DNA of 64,000 nucleotides, taken from contig JALDNG010000048.1 of assembly GCA_024349245.1 (NCBI GenBank), forward strand, positions 8,160,501 through 8,224,500, in the 5' to 3' direction. The position numbers were made by a program, and so were the translations under genes. The stretch comes from Neodontobutis hainanensis (taxonomy: Eukaryota > Chordata > Actinopteri > Gobiiformes > Odontobutidae). This document shows, piece after piece, positions 28,379-39,651 of the stretch (positions are counted from its first letter, which is position 1; every line of letters begins with the position of its first letter). A model generated the notes under the pieces. It searched no databases. It was not told the origin of the DNA and saw only the letters and a program-made list of their open reading frames with translations.

Positions 28379-28447
28379 CCAATTCCTGACAGTGTGTTCC
28401 TGACAAGGTGTGCATAATTATTAGACAGATTCTTTTCCTTAGGCAAA

Positions 28448-31145
28448 ATGGGCCAAAAAAGAGATTTAACTGACTCTGAAAAGTCAACAATTAAGTTTTT
28501 AACAGGAATGCAGCACTCTTGAAATATCTAAGATTTTGGGGCGTAATCACAGAACCATCAAAGATTTTGTAGCAAATAGTCAACAGGCTCACAAGAAACG
28601 TGTCGAAGAAAAAACGCAAATTATCCTCCGCTGCTGCCATACAGACCAGATGGATGGGTCTGTGGTTGGATCAGTAATGGACAAAGAGCTCCACTTTGAC
28701 TCAGATGCCAGCAAGGTGGTGGGGTACTGATATGGACAGTTATTATTAAAGATGAGCTAGTTGGACCTTTTCAAGTCGAAATGGACTAAAAATCAACTCT
28801 CAGACCTACTGGAAATCTTTAAGACACTTTCTTCAATCAGTGGTCCAGAAAAATGTCTGCATCTTTTTAAGAACAACGCTCCATCACATGCATCAAAATC
28901 ACTGTGTGGCTGGCCAGTAAAGTCCTTAAAAATTAAAAACTAATGACATGGCCCCCTTCTTCTCCTGACTTAAACCCTATTGATAACTTTAGTGTCCTTC
29001 TTAAGCAGGACATTGTAGTGAATATGGTCTCGTTAATGAATAATTAATATGAATATGAATTATGAAAATTAATAATTAATATTTCGTTTATGAAAATATT
29101 AATTTCTTTCGGGGCACCACCTTAGTTTTAGCAGTTCTAAGGAAACTGATTATGTTTGATAAGTCTCAATACTGAAGGAATGAATCCTAACTCGTTTTCG
29201 ACACAAATCTTAATTAAACAATGAAACAAGAAATGTCTTTATGGGGTTTTATTAAAAATTATGTAGGTTAAAATATGAATAATAACAGTGGAGAGGACAT
29301 AAAGGGATAATTAGGGCAAATGATGAAAATAAAACATTGATTGACGATGGCACAATGGTTATACCTTTGATGGAACAAGATGAGTTTAATTCTGTTTAAT
29401 TTGGTTAACTACTGCGAGCAATTTAGGGATTTGATATGACGGGCGACTTAATTCAAGGCTGGTTACGGAGTCGGATATTAGATTAAAACTGGTTGTGATA
29501 AGAGGTTGTTTTACGGCTAAATTTGAATAGCGGACGGAAGGAATTACTGTGGTTTTACTTGAACACACGGCAAACTTATAACGCCAAACTTTTCTGTGTC
29601 AAGTGTCCAACTCACTCTGATATGGTGGGTCAGTACCAGCGGTGCGGTTCCGACAAGTCTCAAAGGGATGCTTCGAAATTCCCGGGTCTCACAGCTGGGT
29701 TCCGGTAACAGAGAGGCGTCACATGTTCCTGGCGTGAAGCGGTCTTGACAGACGAAGGCCGTGTGGTGACTGTCCTTGGATGAAAAGCCTTTACCACAGT
29801 TGAGACTAAAGTCTTTAAAACTGAAGTCCGCTACAAGACGAAAATATGTCTTTTGGATTTAACAAAGACTTTCTTTCGTAGCGTCAAAAAGCCTTTCAAA
29901 ACTACAAAAAGTTTCTTCCGCGAGGAAGTGATGTAACTCCGTGGATAAGAAGTTTTTCAAACAAAAATCAAATGTGTTGGATCTTCAAAAAGGATAAAAA
30001 TTTACGTCGGCACGGTGTGTGCTGCGGCTAGAAGACTTTAGAGTTGCGAGGAAAAATACGACGAAAGTTAAGCTTAAGAAAGAGCGTGAAGAGAGTTTTA
30101 AGAGGTAAAAGCTTGAGCTTAAGAAGCTTGAGAGGGAACTTGAGAGAGCTTGAGAAAGCGATTTCCGCTTTGCCGACTCTTTTGTAAGAGACGCAAAAAG
30201 GGCGTGTTTACACACGTTTGGGTAAGAGGGGCGTTTACTGAAAGTTTGGGTTTGAAATAAACTTTCTCTTTGTTCCATCAAAATAAAGGATTTTAAAACA
30301 CATTTACAACCCATATTGCTTCTGCATTGTATCATAAATGCACGTGAAATGTCTTTACCAATCTTTAAAGACTAAACACATATTACATTATTCGTTGTTT
30401 GACCTGAGAACAGAACAATTCATTTTATTACACAGCCAGCTGTAAGGATGAAGAAGAAAGTATTCTTTTATATCGTTATCACTCTGGATCCTGTAAAGGA
30501 AACATGGTGAGGTTTGCACATTACATGACAATCTTTAATATACACTGTTACAAGTTAGAGTAACTTTTTGACTGGATTTCCGATGCAGCGTTGTTTCCCT
30601 GTTTGTCCAGCAGAACGCACTGTTCGGTCATTTTGAGAATCCTGAACAAAGGGGCACAGTCTGTGGGCAATTATCAAGACAGGCTCATAGTGGGCTATAT
30701 ATCAAAAGATTACCGCGTCAAGAGAGGTACCACAAAGTCTGATTTGCCAAGAGATAGTACCTACGTTGTCCTTTGAAGTACTGAAAAATAAAGCTGTAAA
30801 TATTGTTTCCTCCTCGAGGTTTGTCTCTTTAACACAACATACGAACATCTGGGCCAGATTAGCAAGGTGCTGCTAATCAAATCTCCTCAGTCTGAATGAC
30901 CAAAAGGGAAGAGTCTTTAAAAGTTCAGGGTTGTAAATTATTCATGACTCTGAAGGGTGTTGGTTCCTCCTGGTACGAGAGACACTACAACATTTACAGT
31001 GAAGGTAAACGGTACACCTCTCTGAACAGTGTCTGGGAGGCTGTGGTTGCAGCTGCACAAAAAATTTATTCTGACCAGATCGAGAAACTGACTGACTCTT
31101 GAATGGAAGGCTTGTGACTGTTATCGAAAAGAAGGTGGCTATATT
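28448..31145 (+). pseudogene. Tc1-type transposase remnant (interrupted)
   Basis: The ATG at 28448 begins MGQKRDLTDSEKSTIK-type sequence. The DNA-binding half follows in another frame (28536: NHRTIKDFVANSQQAHKKRV). A central part is missing. Near 28860-29000 a late segment (HLFKNNAPSHASKS and a PPSSPDLNPIDN-like block) is recognisable despite stops. The C-terminus resumes at 30994 after the LTR insertion, with GKRYTSLNSVWEAVVAAAQK and a final GGYIGH-like end. This is a cut-and-paste transposase of the DDE superfamily, far from functional. Confidence 0.7.
29014..30989 (+). mobile_element. Solo LTR of retrovirus-like element (about 2 kb)
   Basis: Non-coding insertion in the Tc1 transposase gene. 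It begins TGTAGTG and ends CACTACA, a perfect 7-bp inverted pair, and is flanked by a 4-bp duplication ACAT (29010-29013 and 30990-30993). A TATA-like box (TATATAT, about 30696) and a polyadenylation signal AATAAA (30787) near the right end give plus orientation with a long U3. No gag, pol or env is present, so this is best read as a solo LTR left by recombination. The long LTR and 4-bp duplication suit an endogenous retrovirus more than a gypsy element, but the family is not identifiable from the LTR alone. Confidence 0.7.
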
Positions 31146-31149
31146 GGTC

Positions 31150-32420
31150 ACTGAGGTTTATTTATTTTGTTTTTTATTTTGTTTTCTTTATTGGTGGAAT
31201 GTTTGGGATTAACAATTATTGTACTAGTACTAGGAGGACAAACATAGTCTGTTCTTTTGAACAGAATGAATAATTTTCTTTTGCTAAACCCTTAGAGGTC
31301 TTCATGTTGCACACTGCATCAAATCTTTGGAACCCAAAGATAAAAAGTTAAATGTTACAGCATTTTTTAAATAAGCAGTAATGACTATTACTGACTGCAA
31401 TTTTGGATCATTTAAATAAATAAGGAGGAAGTAAATTTTACACTTGATTAAGTTTCTGTTTAACATTACGTAGAGTGACTTCTTTATGTGGATAAGAATC
31501 TAAATGACAAATCGGAAACATGACCTTAGCAATTGATAATCTGTTTAAATATATTACAGAGATTGATTGAGATTAATATGGAAAAAATGCTTCTTTGTAT
31601 GTATAAAGCACCGGAGTTTTTTATTGACACTATGGAACAAATATATATAATAATAATAGATTATTTAAAAAGACAGTATGGAAGACATTGTAAAATTAAT
31701 GCATTTCAAAAAGCTTGTGACAATAGATTATACAGAACTAGATCTGTACAATATAAATTATTTATGTTTGTATCAAGTAAGTTAAAATGTATATTTGCGG
31801 ATGATACCCCTATACAGTTACAGTTAAAGACCTTCAACTAATGGTAACTGAGATTACAACTGAGCTAAAACAAAAAGTAATGCTATTTGGAAAACATAGT
31901 AAAGATGAATAGATAGTTAACTGGCATAAGCAATTCTTTGCATTTATTTTATTTTTTATTTTATTTTATTGAGCCATGGTTATCTCATGTCTCAAAAAGA
32001 GGGGAGAAGAAGATTTAAACCAAACTGTATTAAAGTGATGAAGTGATGCCTGGTTAACCTAATGGTTGGCATAATGCTGTAACAACAGTGTTTAATACAG
32101 TTAAAAGATGAGTAAAAATAAGTAATGAGCAAAGTAATAATGACATGACTTTTTTGGAAAACTACAATTTAGTCTGATTTAAACCAAACCTTTCGGATTA
32201 AAGTAGATTTCCAGCAGACCATCTCTGTGGAAACAGGTTCTATCTGCTGTCCCGTTTTTATGTTTTTGATAATTTTAATGGATTTTTATGATATTGTATG
32301 ACAAGAACATAGGAGGCACTTTTACAAGTTCATAATGTTACATATGACAAAACAAGACATTTATTTTTGTATAACCCAATACACAAAATATACAAATTAC
32401 AAGGGTGCCTCAGACCTTTC
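31150..32420 (+). repeat. Duplicated block with decayed LINE RT (copy 1)
   Basis: 31190-32270 aligns with copy 2 at 47990-49372. It contains scraps of reverse transcriptase: KLKCIFADDTPIQLQLKT near 31780-31840 and VMLFGKHSKDE near 31880-31910 (copy 2: MVFGKHRKDK near 48955). Most frames are closed. No intact gene is present. Confidence 0.6.
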
Positions 32421-33220
32421 CAGTACTGTCTTCTCTTGAAGGGAATATTATAGAGGTGGTTCATGAATATAAATACCTTGGTGTCATGACCACATATAGA
32501 ACAACTTGTGAAGAAATGAAAACCTAAACTGGGGTTCTTCTTCCGTAAAAAACTGTGTTTTTCTTTTGAAGTAAAAAAGCGCCTTGACACTGCAACTTTT
32601 TTTCTGTGCTAGATTATGGTGATATTTTTATATGAATGGTTCTTCATGTCTTCAAATGGTGGACACGGTTTATCATGCTTCTTTGAGGTTCATTACTAAC
32701 TGTAGAGCCATGACGCATCACTGTGAATTGTATTCATGAGTGGAATGGCCCTCTCTGGCCACTAGGAGGCAGGGACATTGGTACACTTTTATTTTCAAAA
32801 CTAGGCTTGGATTACTGCCTCCATACATTTGTACTTTAATCACACAGAGAAGTGTTGATTCTTACTCCCTGCGATCAAATGTTCAGCTGTTGCTCTCTGT
32901 TCCTTTTGCCCGCACTGAGTCCGGGAAAAAAAAGCCTTTGTCCACTCGGCTCCTTTTGCTTGGAATATGCTGCAGAAAGACTGGAAACTGACTGAGCTCT
33001 TGTCCTTAAACACTTTTAAAACTAAGCTGAAAAAAATGCAAATTGCCTCAATAATTTGCAATTGTTTTTGATAACCTGTGTCATTTTAATGTTTCTTTTG
33101 TATGTTTATAATTGTATAATTGTTGTTGCCGCTTGGCCAGGACTTCCTTGAAAAAGAGTTTTTTAATCTCAGTGGGACTTTCCTGGTTAAATAAAGGTTA
33201 AATAAATAAGTAAATAAAAA
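32420..33220 (+). mobile_element. LINE RT C-terminus and 3' end
   Basis: Plus-strand remnant encoding VVHEYKYLGVMTT (near 32460), VLDYGDIF (near 32610) and, after 32740, EWPSLATRRQGHWYTFIFK, LGLLPPYICTLI and VPFARTESGKK, the C-terminal part of a CR1/L2-like RT. It ends in the common fish tail TTCCTGGTTAAATAAAGGTT (33180-33199) plus AAATA repeats. Several stops; inactive. Confidence 0.7.
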
Positions 33221-34224
33221 TACCACAAAAACATTCGCCTCAAAGATCTTAACAGACTGCACAACATTCCCTGTCCTTAGACCCTCCATCAGTGAAAGAA
33301 AAAACTCCTAAAAAAAAAACCCAGCTAGGAAAAAAGAAAACCCTCAGGGAGAATCAAAGAAAGAGGGGTCCACAGGACGTGCAGGAATGTGTCCAGGACA
33401 AAAATATTCACAAAAAAAATAACATTTCTATTGGCAGTGTCCAGTGTCCACTCTGTGTGTGTAAGGGTGAATGGAACCTCAGCCAACATCAAGGTAAATG
33501 ACGGATGGGCTGGGGGTATTTAGTAGTGCTTATTAGAGATGAGAAAAAGGCCATAGTTGCAGTGCTGAGGGTGTGCTTATAGGTGTTTACACACTAAAAA
33601 CACTTTTGATAATTTAGATTACTTGGTCTGGGCTTTGTCCTGAAGGGTGCCACTGAGTTGGTGTTGGCCAAGAGGGTTGCAAGGACCTGCCTGTGAAGGC
33701 CTATTAAAAGTTTCCAGATTTAGTTAAATTCGGAAGAACATCTGTCAGTTGTGTGGCAAACCATTGCAGCTGCACTAAACTTTCGTAAAGACACTACGCA
33801 TTTGTCGGAACTTGAGGGAAAAGTTTTATGTGTCTCAAATTCCACCAGTGAGTGATCTGAAAAAGCAGATGAAAGAGAGGAGACTGAGGGATGGGAAACA
33901 TCTATTCCCCGAGCCAAGATCAAGATAGTTTCCACTAATGTGTGTGGGCTCATGAACAAACTGGTCAAGTTTGACAAAGTTGTAAGCAGTGATTAAAATG
34001 CTCTGGCCAGAGGATCACTCTCCTTATTTAGATGAATATTAAAATCACCAACTAGAAGGATGTTATTGATGTGGGTTATTAAGTCAGATATGATGTTGAT
34101 TTTATTTGTTTGTTCTTTATATGAATGGAAACCAACTATAACTGTATACCAGTTCAGAACAGAAGCATTGACAATTACTATAGCTACAAATAAGAGCTAA
34201 TATTAACATAGTTTTTTTTTTTTT
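33221..34224 (-). mobile_element. LINE endonuclease scrap and unassigned sequence
   Basis: On the minus strand 34110-33720 encodes ISDLITHINNILLVGDFNIH (a GDFN endonuclease block) and a later FSDHSLVEFETHK block, with stops between. 34080-34212 aligns with copy 2 at 49846-49955, the last detectable homology between the two TAAR blocks. 33221-33700 is Lys-rich or low complexity with no gene I recognise. Confidence 0.5.
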
Positions 34225-34596
34225 TTAATTATAATCCTCTTGGTTTACATTTATGAAGGGAAGTACACCTGTGAGCAGGGCTAGTGACATGAGTCACATG
34301 ACTTCCTGTGACATCACTCTGAACTTGACAAACGGAAAGATAAGGGACATTTGACGTGCAGGACATCTGGTCGTTTTGCGGTAGTAAGACCATTAGACCA
34401 GCATTGCCTTCTGACTGGACACATGTGCCCTTAATTGATCCTCATGTTATATGTGTTCACATACAATACTGAGCCATACATATGCAGAGTCGTTAATGAT
34501 CCTGCTCCATTCAGGTGCAGGGTCGTTAGTGTCATAGTTCTAATCAGGTGTTATATTGGTTGTTCTAAGGTGAGGCTCTTTTGTTTTAGGTTTAAG
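34225..34596 (-). mobile_element. Probable Penelope-like element 3' end, left of gypsy
   Basis: The gypsy insertion at 34597-39646 cuts a Penelope-like element exactly at its duplicated TTAAG. The minus-strand sequence to the left (including a frame with NDSAYVWLSIVCEHI, about 34510-34460) should therefore be that element's 3' portion. This is inferred mainly from position, with weak coding support. Confidence 0.45.
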
Positions 34597-35092
34597 TGTC
34601 AGGATCTGTGTTTGTCTGTCTGTGTGTCTCCCCCTCCCCTCTGTACTCTCCTCTCTCCTCAGCTGGGCAGGGCAGTCGGCACACCTGCAACCACTTACAC
34701 CTCATCAACTTCTGCTTAAAAGAACCAGTCTTCCCTTCACTCAGCGCCAGTTCGTTGTTAACACTACTCCCAGTCAGTGAAGACGGTGCGCTCCTTGTGT
34801 ATTTTGAATATTCATGTTTCTTTGTATTTTGAGAAATTGCTTACCGGTCGTGTCTTACTCAGGTGACACTGCAAGCTCCAATCTGGATCCAGTCTTACCT
34901 GCTCTTCCCAAGCCTACTCGTCTGCTCCACTGGCGTCTCTCCGTAAGCCACCTTCCCGGACCTTCAGCTCGGCTCACCTCTACTCCCCGTCGGACAGTTC
35001 CCCGAGTAAAATTGTGTTTGTGAAAAATAAACCTGATTCACAGTTTTACCAGTTCTGCGTTTGGGTTTTGCTTCTCGTCCCCCACCGTGACA
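34597..35092 (+). repeat. gypsy 5' LTR
   Basis: 496 bp, TG...CA ends. AATAAA lies near the right end (35027). Compared with the 3' copy (39228-39646) only scattered single-base differences are visible, for example TGGCGTC against TGACGTC and AAAAAT against ACAAAT. Confidence 0.9.
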
Positions 35093-35109
35093 GAACGAAC
35101 TGGCCAAAA

Positions 35110-36168
35110 ATGGACCCAGCAGAACAGGACGCCATCACCGCCGCCCTTCGGACACAGGGTGCACAGATTGGGCAACACCAGCGCACGTTGCAGGCCCTTC
35201 TGGACGGTCAGCGGACCACCCAGGACCAGATGGTACAACTGGGCGCCATGGTTCAGGCGCTCATAGACAGTAGCGCTCCCCGAGTCTCCCCTGAACCTCC
35301 CGCTCCACCGTCTCCGATGCGTGAGGAACTGGATCAGCCCCCGAGAGAGGCACATGTGCCGGATCCCTGCCGCTACACAGGTGACATGGGAAAGTGTGGA
35401 AGTTTCTTGCTGCAATGCTCTCTTGTTTTCCGCCTAAGATCCGTTACATATACCACCGATAAGACCAGAGTCGCCTACGTTATGGGACTATTGCAAGGGA
35501 GGGCCCTGGAGTGGGCGACTGCAGTATGGGATTGTAAGCCCGCACTACGGGACAATTTCATGCTTTTTGAAACCGAGCTCAGGAAGGTGTTTGACCATCC
35601 GATTAAAGGCAGAGAAGCGGCCACGAAGCTGATGACGATCCGCCAGGGGAACCGTAGTGTGGCTGAATTCTCCGTCAATTTCCGGACTCTAGCGGCGGAG
35701 GCAGGGTGGAATGACCTGGCGCTGCAATCGGTGTTTCTCCACTCATTATTGGATTACCTCCGGGGCGAATTAGCCTTGAGGGAGGACCCGGCGGATTTGG
35801 ACTCCCTCATTTCAACTGCCATACGGCTGGATAACCGGTGGAGGGAGCGGAGACGGGAGAGGCAGCCTCGAGCCCCAGCCACCGGATTCCGCACCACACA
35901 TGAGACCGGACCTCCTCGGTTTTCCGCCTTCGCCGGCTCCAGAATCTACACTCCACCAGAACCTCTCTCCGTAGCCGCCCCAGGCTCACTCAGCGAGATC
36001 GGTCCAGAACCGATGCAGTTAGGTCGGGCTGGCCTGACCCAGGCGGAGCGCTCCCGACGGAAGAAGGAGGGGAGGTGTCTCTATTGCGGTCAGCGGGGAC
36101 ATTCTATCGCCAACTGCTCAATCCGGCCAAAAGACGGGGCTCACCAGGAGCTAGGGGGGTCCTGGTGA
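35110..36168 (+). CDS. gag: gypsy Gag polyprotein
   Basis: The start is the ATG at 35110, 17 bp after the LTR (MDPAEQDAITAALRTQGAQI); the open frame begins earlier, inside the LTR. It encodes 352 residues: an N-terminal coiled-coil-like region, a proline-rich segment (SPEPPAPPSPMREE), a capsid core (LQGRALEWATAVWD, FDHPIKGREAATKLMTIRQG, RSVAEFSVNFRTLAAEAGW) and a C-terminal CCHC zinc knuckle (CLYCGQRGHSIANC). It looks intact, the only apparently complete ORF of this element. Product: the virus-like particle shell, packaging element RNA. Confidence 0.88.
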   Translation: MDPAEQDAITAALRTQGAQIGQHQRTLQALLDGQRTTQDQMVQLGAMVQALIDSSAPRVSPEPPAPPSPMREELDQPPREAHVPDPCRYTGDMGKCGSFLLQCSLVFRLRSVTYTTDKTRVAYVMGLLQGRALEWATAVWDCKPALRDNFMLFETELRKVFDHPIKGREAATKLMTIRQGNRSVAEFSVNFRTLAAEAGWNDLALQSVFLHSLLDYLRGELALREDPADLDSLISTAIRLDNRWRERRRERQPRAPATGFRTTHETGPPRFSAFAGSRIYTPPEPLSVAAPGSLSEIGPEPMQLGRAGLTQAERSRRKKEGRCLYCGQRGHSIANCSIRPKDGAHQELGGSW

Positions 36169-39100
36169 GCCAATCTCAGATTCTCAACGCACCCCCGAAA
36201 CGAATGTTAATCCCCGCAATGTTGTGTATGGACAATGTGAGCCTCCCGCTGTCAGCTCTCGTGGGCTCAGGGGCGGAGGAAAACTTCATTGACGTTAATC
36301 TGGCTCGCCAGGCCGGTATCCAGACGGAACCCCTCCAAACGCCACTTCTCGCAAATGCCATGGACGGGAGACCATTGGCACAAGTGACACATCGCACTGT
36401 ACCTGTCACTTTGGTGCTGTCAGGCAACCACCGGGAGGTGCTCAGTTTTAACTTGATCCAGGCACCGCAGACCCCGCTGATCCTGGGATATCCCTGGCTG
36501 ATGACGCACAACCCCCAATTTGACTGGGCCAGCGGCGGAGTTTGGGGTTGGAGCCCTCACTGCCACGCGGTGTGTTTACAGTCCGCCTTATCCCCTGTCA
36601 GGGCTCCGACTTCCCCTTCAGAAACGCCGGACCTGTCGAGCGTCCCGAGGGACTACCACCACCTCCATGAGGTATTTAGTAAGGCTCACGCCCAGTCTCT
36701 TCCTCCTCATCGGCCGTATGACTGCGCCATAAACCTCCTCCCTGGGGCCACTTTACCCACCAGACGTCTCTACAACCTCTCTCGCCCGGAGAGGGATGCC
36801 ATGGAGACCTACATCACCGAGTCGCTGGCCACAGGCATTATCCGACCGTCCTCATCTCCCGTAGGAGCGGGGTTCTTTTTTGTGAACAAGAAAGACAAGA
36901 CCCTCCGTCCGTGTATTGATTATCGTGGCCTGAATGACATCACAGTAAAAAACAAGTACCCGCTCCCACTCATCAATTCAGCGTTCCAGCCTCTGCATCA
37001 GGCGACTATCTTCACTAAGCTCGATTTACGTAGCGCCTACCACCTCATCCGAATCCGAGAGGGCGACGAGTGGAAGACGGCGTTCAACACTCCCCTGGGC
37101 CATTTCAAATACTTGGTCATGCCGTTCGGTCTCACTAATGCTCCGGCCGTGTTTCAGGCCATGGTAAACGATGTCCTCCGAGACTTCATCCACCGCTTCG
37201 TCTTCGTCTACATAGACGACATTTTGATTTTTTCCCGCACTCCGGAGGAGCACACGCAGCATGTGCGACAGGTGCTCCAACGACTCTTGGAAAATAAACT
37301 CTTTGTCAAGGCTGAGAAGTGCAAGTTCCACCAGCCCTCTGTCAGCTTCCTCGGTTACATCATTGGCAAGGGCCATGTGAGGCTGGACCCCGCCAAGATC
37401 CAGGCAGTGACAGAGTGGCCCACGCCCCGTAATCTGAAGGAGCTCCAATGTTTTCTTGGATTCGCCAACTTCTACAGACGATTCATCCGGAACTACAGCT
37501 CAGTGGTGGTCCCGCTATCCCGATTAACCTCATCCAAGGTTCCCTTCGTCTGGTCCCCGGAGGCTGAGAGGGCGCTGCAACAATTAAAGAGGCGGTTCAC
37601 CTCGGCTCCCATCCTCATCCATCCCAACCCCACCCGCTAGTTTGTGGTGGATGTGGACGCCTCGGATGAGGCAGTAGGCGCTGTGCTTTCCCAGCGGGCA
37701 CCGACAGACCAGAAACTCAACCCCTGTGCTTTCTTTTCTCGGCGGCTCTCTCCAGCAGAGCGTAACTACGCGATTGGGGACCGCGAGTTATTGGCCGTCA
37801 AGTTGGCTTTGGAGGAGTGGCGACACTATTTGGAGGGGGCAGAACTGCCATTCATCGTCTGGACCGACCACAAAAAATCTGGCCTATATCAGAACCGCTA
37901 AACGCCTAAATTCCTGCCAGGCCCGTTGGGCACTGTTTTTTGACCGTTTCTCGTTCACCCTCTCCTACCGTCCGGGCTCCCGGAATGCTAAGCCGGACGC
38001 TCTCTCCCGCCAGTTTCTCCCCACGGACACCCCGGACTCAAGCGACACCATACTTCCCCCTTCCTGCGTGGTGGCCCCCGTTACCTGGGAGATCGAGTCC
38101 GTGGTGAGGGACGCGCAGCGGGGCGAGCCTGACCCCGGTTCTGGGCCGGTCAACCGGATGTTTGTTCGCCAGGCGGCTCGCTCACAGGTGCTCCAGTGGG
38201 GACACACCTCCCGATTTGCATGTCATCCCGGTGGAAGACGCACACTGATCCTCCTGCAACAACATTTCTGGTGGCCCGGCATGGAGGGGGACGTCAAGGA
38301 GTTCGTGGCTGCCTGCACCACCTGCGCCCGAGGTAAAACCTCAAATCGACCTCCGGCAGGGCAACTGCGCCTCCTTCCCGTGCCAAGTCGGCCCTGGTCA
38401 CACATCACTATAGACTTTGTTTCCGGTCTACCCACCTCTCAAGGCAACACGGTCATCCTCACCATCATCGAACGTTTTTCGAAGTCGGTTCAATTTGTGG
38501 GTCTCCCCAAGCTACCCACAGCCTTGGAAACAGCAGAGATCATGGTGAACCAGATTTTCCGGATCCACGGGATTCCTCTGGATATTGTGTCGGACCGGGG
38601 TCCCCAGTTTGTCTCTCAGGTATGGAGAGCGTTTTGCAAGGCTCTAGGCGCGGGAGTCAGCCTTTCCTCCGGTTTCCATCCCCAGACTAACGGCCAATGT
38701 GAGAGGGCAAATCAGGCTCTGGAGGCGGCCCTGCGGTGTGTGGCAGCACAAGAGCCGAACAGCTGGAGCGCCTGCTTGACGTGGATCGAGTACGCTCACA
38801 ACTCCCTCGCATCCGCAGCTACAGGAAAGTCTCACTTCGAATGTGCCCTAGGATACATACCCCCATGTTTCCGGAGCAAGAACAGGAGATAGCGGTACCT
38901 TCAGTGACGGACCATATCCGTCATTGCAGGGCCGTCTGGGTGTCTACTCGTGAGGCCTTACTACGGTCAGTGGAGCGTAACCGCCAGTTAGCCGACAAAC
39001 ACTGGTCACCGACTCCCAAGTATCTCCCGGGACAGATGGTGTGGCTCGCCGCAAAGGACATCCCGCTCCAAACGGAGTCCAAGAAGCTCGCGCCACGTTA

Positions 39101-39220
39101 CATCGGCCCATTCCGGATTGAGAAACTAATCAATCCTACGGTGGTGCGACTGGAGCTCCCTGCCTCCTTTAAAAATCCACCCGAGCTTCCACGTCTCTCA
39201 GATCAAGCCAGTCTCCACCA
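36075..39220 (+). pseudogene. pol: gypsy Pol (PR-RT-RH-IN), broken
   Basis: Pol overlaps the end of gag by about 94 bp in another frame. Protease: ALVGSGAEENFIDV, where the catalytic DSG reads GSG. RT: TLRPCIDYRGLNDITVKNKY, KLDLRSAYHLIRI, FVYIDDILIFS (YIDD intact). An in-frame TAG at 37638-37640 precedes RNase H (VDVDASDEAVGAVLSQ). An extra A in the A-run near 37870 shifts frame. Integrase: zinc HHCC region (38170-38340), catalytic ITIDFVSG, VSDRGPQFVS and NGQCERANQAL. One base is missing near 38865 and another A-run gains a base near 39170, before the C-terminal tail. It would mature, copy and integrate the element; now inactive. Confidence 0.88.
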
Positions 39221-39227
39221 GTCCTCC

Positions 39228-39646
39228 AGTCGGCACACCTGCAACCACTTACACCTCATCAACTTCTGCTTAAAAGAACCAGTCTTCCCTTCACTCAGCG
39301 CCAATTCGTTGTTAACACTACTCCCAGTCAGTGAAGACGTTGTGCTCCTTGTGTATTTTGAATATTCATGTTTCTTTGTATTTTGAGAAATTGCTTACCG
39401 GTCGTGTCTTACTCAGGTGACACTGCAAGCTCCAATCTGGATCCAGTCTTACCTGCTCTTCCCAAGCCTACTCGTCTGCTCCACTGACGTCTCTCCGTAA
39501 GCCACCTTCACGGACCTTCAACTCGGCTCACCTCTACTCCCCGTCGGACAGTTCCCCGAGTAAAATTGTGTTTGTGACAAATAAACCTGATTCACAGTTT
39601 TACCAGTTCTGCGTTTGGGTCCTGCTTCTCGTCCCCCACCGTGACA
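39228..39646 (+). repeat. gypsy 3' LTR (5'-truncated)
   Basis: Matches 5' LTR positions from about 34674 onward. The first 85 bp or so of U3 and the polypurine tract are missing. Ends CCGTGACA followed by the TTAAG duplication. Confidence 0.85.
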
Positions 39647-39651
39647 TTAAG

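Larger units (their letters stand above)
26107..28405 (+). mobile_element. Ty3/gypsy element, mostly deleted, within Tc1
   Basis: Begins TGTCATATCC and ends CCTGACA, flanked by a 5-bp duplication AGGTG (26102-26106 and 28406-28410). The 5' LTR is about 26107-26470. The 3' LTR starts around 26890, sharing GAGCGAGCCAGCA-type sequence with the 5' LTR, and is itself interrupted from about 27050 to 28378. Between the LTRs only the start of gag is left; protease, RT and integrase are gone. It interrupts the Tc1-type transposon. Confidence 0.75.
25660..31150 (+). mobile_element. Tc1-type DNA transposon, shattered by later insertions
   Basis: Pieces of one Tc1/mariner element remain at 25660-25726, 26019-26106, 28411-29013 and 30994-31150. 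They are separated by a SINE, a gypsy element and a solo LTR, each with its own target duplication. Outer pieces carry terminal-type sequence (CACAATCATTAGGCAAG at 25678 and GTGCATAATTATTAGACAG near 28410). Removing the insertions on paper restores collinearity of the transposase. The transposase is heavily decayed. Confidence 0.7.
34597..39646 (+). mobile_element. Ty3/gypsy retrotransposon, 5.05 kb
   Basis: LTR retrotransposon flanked by a 5-bp duplication TTAAG (34592-34596 and 39647-39651). The 5' LTR is 34597-35092 (TGTCAGGATC...CCGTGACA). The 3' LTR is about 39228-39646 and lacks roughly the first 85 bp, because the end of pol is fused to U3. Order: gag, protease, RT, RNase H, integrase, the chromovirus-type order. 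Shared LTR sequence is nearly identical, so the insertion is fairly young. It is nonetheless inactive: the protease Asp is replaced, and a stop and several frameshifts break pol. Confidence 0.92.

Noticed and set aside
36176..38435. Minus-strand ORFs in the gypsy pol region
   Set aside because: Antisense shadows of pol; no recognised domain.
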